Positions 1 through 5,316 of a DNA stretch of 5,316 nt are shown piece after piece. Origin of the DNA: Halomonas halophila. Its GTDB lineage: Bacteria > Pseudomonadota > Gammaproteobacteria > Pseudomonadales > Halomonadaceae. The stretch lies in assembly GCA_002433675.1 (NCBI GenBank), contig DJIP01000165.1, positions 712-6,027 on the forward strand, in the 5' to 3' direction. The translations under genes and the position numbers were made by a program. The notes under the pieces were generated by a model. That model was not told the DNA's origin and did no database searches. It was given only the letters and a program-made list of their open reading frames with translations. Position 1 is the first letter of the stretch. The number at the start of each line of letters is the position of its first letter.

Positions 1-482
1 GCCGAGGAACAGGCCACGTTCATGTCGAAGGCGTAGCCCCCGGTGCCCAGCGCACGCTGCAACTCCACCGCCACCGCCGGATAGGGGCGCTCCAGGTTCG
101 AACAGGCGACGATCACCAGATCGATGTCGGCAGCCTCGACCCCCGCTGCGGCCAGCGCCTCTTGCGCGGCGGCCAGCGCCATCTCGCACTGGATGCCGGG
201 GCTGTCGTTGTCGCGCTCGTCGAGCTTCGGACGCATGCGCTCGGGGTTCAGGATGCCCTCGGCGTCCAGCACATAGCGACTGTGGATACCCGAGGCCTTG
301 ACGATGAATTCACTGCTGGAATGCGCCAGGGCGTCACGTTCCCCGGCCTCGATCGCCTCGCGGTGGCGGGCATTCTCGGCATCCACCCAGGCGTTGTACG
401 ACGCCACCAGAGCATCGTTGTCGATGGCGTTGGCCGGGGTATACAGGCCGCTGCCGGTAATAAGCACCTTCGCTGGGGTCAT
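1..482 (-). CDS. Beta-ketoacyl-ACP synthase III, FabH-like long type (partial, 3' end outside window)
   Basis: This gene encodes a cytoplasmic thiolase-fold condensing enzyme that should join an acyl-CoA or acyl-ACP primer to malonyl-ACP. The first 160 codons are visible. The N-terminus (KVLITGSGLYTP) matches the KAS III opening strand, and residues 121-130 (DLVIVACSNL) form the core strand. MNVACSSA near the window edge carries the active-site cysteine, Cys158 (bases 9-11); the catalytic His and Asn lie beyond the edge. In E. coli FabH the cysteine is at 112, so about 46 extra residues precede it, mostly around residues 30-60 and 72-97. This matches the roughly 370-residue type typified by P. 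aeruginosa PA3286, which is reported to use octanoyl-CoA from beta-oxidation. The ATG at 482 is chosen because AAGGAG lies 6 bases upstream; an in-frame ATG at 497 lies just before that site and is less likely. The KAS III family is secure; the PA3286-like role is inferred from partial sequence recalled from memory. Confidence 0.88.
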   Translation of the reverse strand, partial: MTPAKVLITGSGLYTPANAIDNDALVASYNAWVDAENARHREAIEAGERDALAHSSSEFIVKASGIHSRYVLDAEGILNPERMRPKLDERDNDSPGIQCEMALAAAQEALAAAGVEAADIDLVIVACSNLERPYPAVAVELQRALGTGGYAFDMNVACSS

Positions 483-488
483 GCCCTT

Positions 489-494
489 CTCCTT
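489..494 (-). promoter_or_regulatory. Shine-Dalgarno site of the fabH-like gene
   Basis: On the minus strand AAGGAG lies 6 bases before the ATG at 482. It is the best ribosome binding site in the window. It decides between two in-frame ATG codons (482 and 497), because the upstream one immediately precedes this site and has no comparable purine run in front of it. Confidence 0.8.
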
Positions 495-497
495 CAT

Positions 498-540
498 GCG
501 GCACCTCGGTGCCGCCGGTCGATCGCGACCGCCGCGGCGG
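498..540 (-). promoter_or_regulatory. Cluster of three GC-rich palindromes in the fabH leader
   Basis: Three perfect inverted repeats lie nearly end to end between hrpA and the fabH-like gene. One is a 12-base palindrome at 529-540 (CCGCCGCGGCGG). The second is a 6-bp stem with a 4-base loop at 516-531 (CGGTCG/CGACCG). The third is a 7-bp stem with a 4-base loop at 498-515 (GCGGCAC/GTGCCGC). The third ends only 3 bases upstream of the AAGGAG site. No T run follows on the minus strand, so this is not a standard intrinsic terminator. It could be an operator, a leader structure affecting translation, or a Rho-dependent or attenuation element. I see no convincing -35/-10 pair in this 91-base gap, so the gene may be read through from hrpA. 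The repeats are direct observation; the function is unknown. Confidence 0.4.
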
Positions 541-573
541 CCACTCACTTTCGTCATCTTTGGCGCGGGAGCC

Positions 574-3500
574 TTACCCCCGCCCGGTCAATTCCGCCCA
601 GCGTTTCTCCAGGCGCTTCTCCGATACCGGCATGGCGGTACCCAGCTGCTGCGCAAATAGCGACACCCGCAACTCCTCGATCCACCAGCGAAACTCCACC
701 AGCGATGGATCTTCGACGCCACCTCGGCGCTCGGCCTGTCGACGCGTCTCAAGGCGTGACTCGAAGTCCTGCACCGTCTGCATCAGCATCTGGTCGCGCA
801 TGCGCTCTCGCGGGGCCTTCTCCAGGCGCACCTGGGCGGCCTCCATGTAGCGCGGATAGGCCTCGAGCCAGGCGTCGGCGTCGGCCACGAACCCCGGGTA
901 CACCAGCCGCTGCATCTGTGCCTTGAGGTCACTGTATACCAGTGCCAGCGACAGACTCAGGTTACCCTTCAACGCCTTTGTCACCGCCAGGTGCCCCTCC
1001 AGTGCCGGCTTGAGTACCGCCACCAGCTTGTCCGCGTGCGGAACGATATCCTGGCGAACCGCCTGAATGCGCTCTTCCAGGGCCTGGGCACTGCGTGGCA
1101 AGGGGTCCACCGCCACGACCTGCCGGAAGACGGCCGTCACCACATCTTCGGTCAGTGCACGCTTGCTGCCTACCTTGGCGAACAATAGAGCACAGGTCGA
1201 CAGCCCCTGGGTACGCTCGATCGCCTTCACTTGATCTGGCAGGCGCTCCATCGCCGCCTTGACCACCCCGCGGCGGTGCGCTTCATGGGCCTTGGCCGGG
1301 TGATCGAACAGCTCCAGGCTGAGCCCGCTCGACGAGGGCACCAGCGCCGGGAAGGCCTCCACCCGAATCCCCGCCTGGGAGGTCACCCGCGACTCCGGCA
1401 GCGCCTGTTCGGGGAAGCCCGACAGTTCGGACTGGCTCTCCACGCTCTTGGCCAGCGCCCGGGCGCCCTGACTGGCGGCAGCCTCGAAACGCCGCTCCAG
1501 TGCTCGCAGGTCGCGGCCCTGGCCCAGCACCTTGCCGCTGTGGTCGACCACCTTGAGGTTCATCACCAGATGGGGCTCGAGTTGATCGAGGCGCCAGTCG
1601 TCCGGCGACAGGCGCAACCCGGTCTTGACCCGCAGAAATTCACCGAGCGCCTCGGTCAGGCTGCCGTCCCCGGGCACCAGCGCCTCCAGCGCCGCGTCGA
1701 CCCAGTCGGGAATCGGCACCACCTGCCGGCGTATCGACTTGGGCAGCGACTTCAACAGAGCGATGCACTTGTCCCGGAGCAACCCCGGCACCAGCCACTC
1801 GAGGCGAGACGACGACAACTGAGACAGCATCGCCGCCGGCACCGTCATGGTCACACCGTCATCCTCGGCCCCCGGCGCGAAGTGATAGGCCAGCGGATAG
1901 CGCACCCCGTCGATCGTCAGCTCGTCAGGGTAGGCATCACCGGTAACGTCGTCCGCCTCCCGCGCCAGCAGCGCCTGACGATCAAACTTGAGCAGCTCAG
2001 GGTCACTGCGCTCGGCCTTGCGTCGCCAGGCCTCGAAGCCCTTGCCGTTGACGATATCCTCGGGCAGACGAGCGTCGTAGAAGTCGAACAGCTGCTCCTC
2101 GTCTACCAGAATGTCGCGCCGCCGTGCGCGATCCTCGAGGTCCTCGACCTCGTCGATCAGGGCCCGGTTGTGGGCAAAGAACTCGCCCTTGGTGCGAAAC
2201 TCGCCTTCCACCAGCGCCCGGCGGATAAACAGCTCACGGCTTTCGACCGGGGCGATGGGACCATAGTGGACCTTGCGCCGGGCCACGATCGGCAGCCCGA
2301 ACAGGGTGACCTGCTCGAAGGCCACCACCTGGGCCCGCTTCATCTCCCAGTGGGGCTCGCTGTAGCTGCGTTTGACCAGATGGTCCGCGAGAGGCTCGAT
2401 CCACTGAGGCTCGACCTTGGCCACGCTGCGGGCGAACAGCTTCGAGGTCTCGACCAGCTCCATCGCCATCACCCACTTCGGCGACTTCTTCGAAAGCCCG
2501 GATGCCGGATGAATCATGAACTTGCGATTGCGCGCGCCGAGATACTCGCGGTTCTCGGTCAGGGTCCCCAGGTGGCTCAGCAGGCCGGTCAACAGCGCCT
2601 TGTGCATGGCCACCGTCTGCTGACGCTGTCGTTCCTTGGCCTGACCGTCGTCATCTTCACCTTCGGCGGCAACGGCGGGCCTGGCCGACGGCACCTGGAT
2701 ATCCATCTCCTTGAGCAGCTGACGCAACTGTCGGAAGGTATCGTGCCACTCGCGCAGGCGCAGGTAATTCAGGAAGTTGTCGCGACACCAGCGACGCAGC
2801 CGGTTGCCCGAGAGTTCCTCTCGGGCGGCTTCGAAGCCGTGCCACAGATTGAGCAGCGCCACGAAGTCGGAATCCGGATCCTGCCAGCGACGGTGAGCCT
2901 GATCGGCAGCCTCGCGCTTGTCGGAGGGACGATCACGCGGGTCCTGCACCGCCAGCGCCGAGACCACGATCAGCACCTCGCGCAGGCTCTGCTGCTCGAC
3001 CCCGGCCAGCACCATACGCGCCAGGCGCGGATCGATGGGTAGCCGCGCCAGCCGCCGACCCAACGTCGTCAGGCGGCTGTTGTCATCGACCGCGCCCAGC
3101 TCATAGAGCAACTTGAAGCCGTCGGTGACAAAGCGCGAGTCAGGCGGGTCGACGAAGGGAAAGTCCTGGATGTCGCCAAGTTTCAGCGACAGCATCGACA
3201 GAATCACCGAGGCCAGATTGGTGCGCCGGATCTCCGGATCGGTGAACTCCGGGCGCGCCAGGAAGTCGTCCTCGTCATACAGGCGAATACACACCCCTTC
3301 CGCCACCCGGCCGCAGCGGCCCTTGCGCTGATTGGCGCTGGCCTGGCTCACCGCCTCCACCGGCAGGCGCTGGATCTTGGCGCGATAGCTGTAGCGACTG
3401 ATGCGTACCAGCCCCGGGTCGATCACGTAGCGGATGCCCGGCACCGTCAGCGAGGTCTCGGCCACGTTGGTGGCAAGCACGATGCGCCGCCCGCTGTGCG

Positions 3501-4596
3501 GCGCAAACACGCGGTTCTGCTCGGCGTTCGATAGCCTGGCGTAAAGCGGCAGTATCTCGGTGCTCTTGAAATCGGCACGCCTGAGCACGTCGGCGGTCTC
3601 GCGAATTTCACGCTCACCGGGCAGAAACACCAGAATGTCGCGGGGACCATGGAACCAGCGCTTTTCGCGCTCGATGGTTTCGATCTCTTCCACCGCATGA
3701 AGAATGCCCTCGCTGAGGGTGCGGTCTTCCTCGTCATCCTCGTCGCGAATCAGCGGACGATAGCGCACTTCCACCGGGTAGGTACGACCCGAGACCTCCA
3801 CCACCGGGGCTGGACGCGTGACGCCGTTCTGGTCTCGGCTGGCAAAGTGCTGACTGAAGCGCTCCACATCAATGGTGGCGGAGGTGATGATGACCTTGAG
3901 GTCGGGGCGGCGATCGAGCAGGCGCTTGAGGTAGCCGAGCAGGAAGTCGATATTCAGGCTGCGTTCGTGGGCCTCGTCGATGATCAGGGTGTCGTAGCGA
4001 CGCAGGTCCGGGTCCTGGCGGGTTTCCGCCAGCAGGATGCCGTCGGTCATCAACTTGACCAGGGTGTCGTCGTTGGTCTGGTCGGTGAAGCGGACCTGAT
4101 AACCCACCTGCTCGCCCAGCGGCACCTGCAGTTCTTCCGCCAGACGGGTCGCCACCGAGCGCGCCGCCAGGCGACGCGGCTGGGTGTGGCCGATCAGTCC
4201 GCGACGGCCAAGCCCCAGCTCCAGACACAGCTTGGGCAGCTGGGTGGTCTTGCCGGAGCCGGTTTCGCCGGCCACCACCACCACCTGATGGGACTCGAGG
4301 GCCTTGAGGATATCGGCACGCCGTGCCGCCACCGGGAGCTGCTCGGGATAGTCGAGGGTGACCGGGCGCGCCTGACGCGAGGCCAGGGTCTGACGGGAGC
4401 GCTGCCAGTGGTGCTCGACCTCCTTGAGTCCCCGGTCGATGGGCTTGCCGTCGCGTCGACGACGCTCGAGTCCGGCCAGACGCTTAGCCAGCGTCGGGCG
4501 ATCGCGAAGCATCACCTGATCCAGCCCTTCGGTCAGAGACTTCAGGCGAGAGGCGCCATCGGCGTTTTGCTGGGCAGTGGGCGTAGAACTACTCAC
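574..4596 (-). CDS. hrpA: ATP-dependent RNA helicase HrpA (DEAH box)
   Basis: HrpA is a cytoplasmic 3'-5' RNA helicase, linked in E. coli to processing of a fimbrial mRNA and more recently to rescue of collided ribosomes. Numbering from the GTG at 4596 (1340 aa; E. coli about 1300), the helicase motifs are GETGSGKT 110-117, TQPRR 138-142, DEAH 207-210, SAT 239-241, TNVAETSLT 376-384 and QRKGRCGR 423-430. All catalytic residues are present. A winged-helix/HA2 segment, an OB-fold region (from about 667) and the long HrpA-specific C-terminal half (DUF3418 type, roughly 755-1335, with EELRVS and QQLGT near the end) follow. Compared with the remembered E. coli sequence there are insertions near 252-264, 282-319 and an acidic/Gln-rich one at 637-663. 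The frame can extend to a TTG at 4668, adding 24 residues, but that codon has no Shine-Dalgarno and would lie almost on the predicted transcript start. The GTG has only a weak, distant GGAG. Stop is TAA. Confidence 0.96.
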   Translation of the reverse strand: MSSSTPTAQQNADGASRLKSLTEGLDQVMLRDRPTLAKRLAGLERRRRDGKPIDRGLKEVEHHWQRSRQTLASRQARPVTLDYPEQLPVAARRADILKALESHQVVVVAGETGSGKTTQLPKLCLELGLGRRGLIGHTQPRRLAARSVATRLAEELQVPLGEQVGYQVRFTDQTNDDTLVKLMTDGILLAETRQDPDLRRYDTLIIDEAHERSLNIDFLLGYLKRLLDRRPDLKVIITSATIDVERFSQHFASRDQNGVTRPAPVVEVSGRTYPVEVRYRPLIRDEDDEEDRTLSEGILHAVEEIETIEREKRWFHGPRDILVFLPGEREIRETADVLRRADFKSTEILPLYARLSNAEQNRVFAPHSGRRIVLATNVAETSLTVPGIRYVIDPGLVRISRYSYRAKIQRLPVEAVSQASANQRKGRCGRVAEGVCIRLYDEDDFLARPEFTDPEIRRTNLASVILSMLSLKLGDIQDFPFVDPPDSRFVTDGFKLLYELGAVDDNSRLTTLGRRLARLPIDPRLARMVLAGVEQQSLREVLIVVSALAVQDPRDRPSDKREAADQAHRRWQDPDSDFVALLNLWHGFEAAREELSGNRLRRWCRDNFLNYLRLREWHDTFRQLRQLLKEMDIQVPSARPAVAAEGEDDDGQAKERQRQQTVAMHKALLTGLLSHLGTLTENREYLGARNRKFMIHPASGLSKKSPKWVMAMELVETSKLFARSVAKVEPQWIEPLADHLVKRSYSEPHWEMKRAQVVAFEQVTLFGLPIVARRKVHYGPIAPVESRELFIRRALVEGEFRTKGEFFAHNRALIDEVEDLEDRARRRDILVDEEQLFDFYDARLPEDIVNGKGFEAWRRKAERSDPELLKFDRQALLAREADDVTGDAYPDELTIDGVRYPLAYHFAPGAEDDGVTMTVPAAMLSQLSSSRLEWLVPGLLRDKCIALLKSLPKSIRRQVVPIPDWVDAALEALVPGDGSLTEALGEFLRVKTGLRLSPDDWRLDQLEPHLVMNLKVVDHSGKVLGQGRDLRALERRFEAAASQGARALAKSVESQSELSGFPEQALPESRVTSQAGIRVEAFPALVPSSSGLSLELFDHPAKAHEAHRRGVVKAAMERLPDQVKAIERTQGLSTCALLFAKVGSKRALTEDVVTAVFRQVVAVDPLPRSAQALEERIQAVRQDIVPHADKLVAVLKPALEGHLAVTKALKGNLSLSLALVYSDLKAQMQRLVYPGFVADADAWLEAYPRYMEAAQVRLEKAPRERMRDQMLMQTVQDFESRLETRRQAERRGGVEDPSLVEFRWWIEELRVSLFAQQLGTAMPVSEKRLEKRWAELTGRG

Positions 4597-4650
4597 GTTG
4601 GGGTCGAAGGCTCCGGGTGGATCATGGGCGCCGCGTCGTACGAACGCGGG

Positions 4651-4666
4651 GCGGGAAGGCTCCCGC
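4651..4666 (-). promoter_or_regulatory. Small hairpin in the probable hrpA 5' leader
   Basis: A 6-bp perfect stem with a 4-base loop (GCGGGA, loop, TCCCGC). If transcription starts about 7 bases after the -10 box, this hairpin would sit close to the 5' end of the hrpA mRNA, where such stems can protect or regulate the message. If instead the TTG at 4668 is the start codon, the hairpin lies inside the first codons. The inverted repeat is seen directly; any function is a guess. Confidence 0.3.
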
Positions 4667-4681
4667 AACGCAAAGGGCGCT

Positions 4682-4712
4682 ATTGTAACGCCGCAGCCAA
4701 GGCAAGGGCCAA
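4682..4712 (-). promoter_or_regulatory. Candidate sigma-70 promoter for hrpA
   Basis: On the minus strand TACAAT (4687 down to 4682) matches five of six bases of the -10 consensus in an otherwise very GC-rich gap. The -35 side is poor: TTGGCC with a 19-base spacer, or GGCCCT with a 17-base spacer. Transcription would begin near 4675, giving a leader of about 79 bases before the GTG at 4596. The weak -35 overlaps one arm of the hairpin at 4699-4729. The -10 box is well supported by sequence; promoter activity is inferred. Confidence 0.45.
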
Positions 4713-4729
4713 TCGCCGGCCCCTGCCTT
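4699..4729 (-). terminator. Strong hairpin after fadD, possible terminator without U-tract
   Basis: A 12-bp inverted repeat with a 7-base loop starts 23 bases after the fadD stop. In minus-strand RNA the arms AAGGCAGGGGCC and GGCCCUUGCCUU pair fully with one G-U wobble. In plus-strand RNA the same position is an A-C mismatch, so the structure is better in the fadD transcript. No T run follows, so it is not a canonical intrinsic terminator; it may be a 3'-end stabilising stem or act together with Rho. Confidence 0.4.
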
Positions 4730-4752
4730 CCCCCAGGCCTTGCCGGCGGGCG

Positions 4753-5316
4753 TCAGCCGCTGGTACCGGTCCCAGTGTCGGTCCTGCCTTCGTCACGCAA
4801 CTGGCGCCTGAGCACCTTGCCCACGTTGGTCTTGGGCAGTTCGTCACGGAACTCCACCTGCTTGGGCACCTTGTAGCCGGCCAATTCCTTCTTGCACCAG
4901 GCGCGCAGCTCGTCGCTGGTCAAGGAGCTGTCCTTGGCCACCACGAACAGCTTGATGACTTCGCCGCTGGTCTCATCGGGCACCCCGACGGCGCAGGACT
5001 CGACCACCTTGGGGTGGGCCGCGACCACGTCCTCGATCTCGTTGGGATAGACGTTGAAGCCGGACACCAGAATCATGTCCTTCTTGCGATCGACGATACG
5101 CACATAGCCATCGTCCTGGATGATCGCGATGTCCCCGGTATGGAAGAAGCCATCGGCATCGATGACCTTGGCCGTCTCGTCGTCGCGGTTCCAGTAGCCC
5201 TTCATCACCTGGGGGCCGCGCACGCACAGCTCGCCCGGCTCGCCCGGCTCGGGATCACCGCCATCGGGGTTGCACAGCTTGAGCTCGGTACCGGCGACGG
5301 GGCGGCCGATGGTGCC
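4753..5316 (-). CDS. fadD: Long-chain fatty acid--CoA ligase FadD (partial, C-terminal 187 residues)
   Basis: FadD activates free fatty acids to acyl-CoA with ATP and CoA at the inner face of the membrane, feeding beta-oxidation and lipid synthesis. The reading frame is open to the window's right edge, so the start lies outside. In the visible fragment, [15 protein letters not shown] (28-42) is the conserved strand before the hinge. HTGD (59-62) and DRKK (76-79) with the [12 protein letters not shown] stretch form the fatty acyl-CoA synthetase signature and hinge. [11 protein letters not shown] (161-171) carries the adenylation lysine, Lys167. The match to E. coli FadD from memory is close throughout, including [15 protein letters not shown] and [14 protein letters not shown] low-complexity Thr/Gly tail ([10 protein letters not shown]) ends the protein. 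An EPGEPGE stretch at 24-30 comes from a 9-base tandem repeat. Some genomes carry adjacent fadD paralogues (fadD1/fadD2), so which copy this is cannot be told. Confidence 0.95.
   Translation of the reverse strand, partial: GTIGRPVAGTELKLCNPDGGDPEPGEPGELCVRGPQVMKGYWNRDDETAKVIDADGFFHTGDIAIIQDDGYVRIVDRKKDMILVSGFNVYPNEIEDVVAAHPKVVESCAVGVPDETSGEVIKLFVVAKDSSLTSDELRAWCKKELAGYKVPKQVEFRDELPKTNVGKVLRRQLRDEGRTDTGTGTSG
5230..5247 (-). repeat. 9-base tandem duplication inside fadD
   Basis: CTCGCCCGG is present twice in exact tandem on the plus strand, followed by a partial third copy (CTCGGG). In frame it encodes repeated Pro-Gly-Glu just before the conserved GELCV strand. The position corresponds to a variable loop in FadD (PPGQPGEL in E. 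coli), so the protein probably tolerates it. Confidence 0.6.

Noticed and set aside
565..583. Possible terminator stem at the end of hrpA (GCGGG/CCCGC)
   Set aside because: The stem is only 5 bp with a 9-base loop, overlaps the stop codon and has no T run, so it is too weak to call.
162..926. A 254-codon plus-strand open frame spanning the fabH start, the gap and the hrpA end
   Set aside because: It overlaps two well-supported minus-strand genes, has no plausible ribosome binding site that I can see, and gives low-complexity Ala/Arg/Pro sequence typical of a shadow frame.
1231..3042. A 603-codon open frame on the plus strand, antisense to hrpA
   Set aside because: Its codon boundaries coincide with those of hrpA, so it stays open simply because hrpA avoids TTA, CTA and TCA codons, which are rare in GC-rich genomes. 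It ends where hrpA uses a CTA Leu codon. The product is rich in His, Arg, Gln and Leu with no recognisable domain, while the minus strand encodes an unmistakable helicase.
4577..4876. A 99-codon plus-strand open frame across the fadD-hrpA gap
   Set aside because: It runs through the hrpA 5' end, the promoter/hairpin region and the fadD 3' end, and its product resembles no family I know. A small antisense RNA cannot be excluded, but nothing in the sequence supports a protein.
1..5316. Search for a novel system, mobile element, CRISPR array, tRNA or riboswitch
   Set aside because: Almost all of the window is three familiar housekeeping-type genes. I found no transposase, terminal repeats with target duplications, spaced direct repeats, tRNA-like cloverleaf or riboswitch-sized leader; the two gaps are only about 156 and 91 bases.

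Overview
The window is a GC-rich bacterial chromosomal segment with three genes, all on the minus strand. In transcription order they are the 3' end of a long-chain acyl-CoA synthetase gene (fadD), a complete gene for the DEAH-box RNA helicase HrpA, and the 5' part of a FabH-type beta-ketoacyl-ACP synthase III. The full-length HrpA with its long C-terminal half, the FadD type and the long FabH type all suggest a gammaproteobacterium. The sequence style resembles Halomonas/Chromohalobacter and their Pseudomonas-side relatives, but that placement is by eye and no marker gene confirms it.

Layout from right to left: fadD enters at 5316 and stops at 4753. A gap of about 156 bases holds a strong hairpin just after fadD (4699-4729), a plausible sigma-70 -10 box for hrpA (4682-4687) and a small leader hairpin (4651-4666). 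hrpA runs from a probable GTG at 4596 (or a less likely TTG at 4668) to a TAA at 574. A 91-base gap holds a cluster of GC-rich palindromes and a good Shine-Dalgarno site. The fabH-like gene then starts at 482 and leaves the window at base 1, just after its active-site cysteine codon.

The two lipid genes fit together. FadD makes acyl-CoA from free fatty acids. The FabH relative belongs, by its features, to a long KAS III type whose Pseudomonas aeruginosa member is known to draw medium-chain acyl-CoA from beta-oxidation into fatty acid synthesis. hrpA sits between them with no obvious metabolic link. From memory, P. aeruginosa keeps the same three genes in one neighbourhood (around PA3286 to PA3300), so this looks like old synteny rather than an island. 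I see no mobile element, CRISPR array, RNA gene or new system. The points worth a second look are the hrpA start, the intergenic hairpins, the HrpA insertions and the altered CoA-contact residues of the FabH relative.
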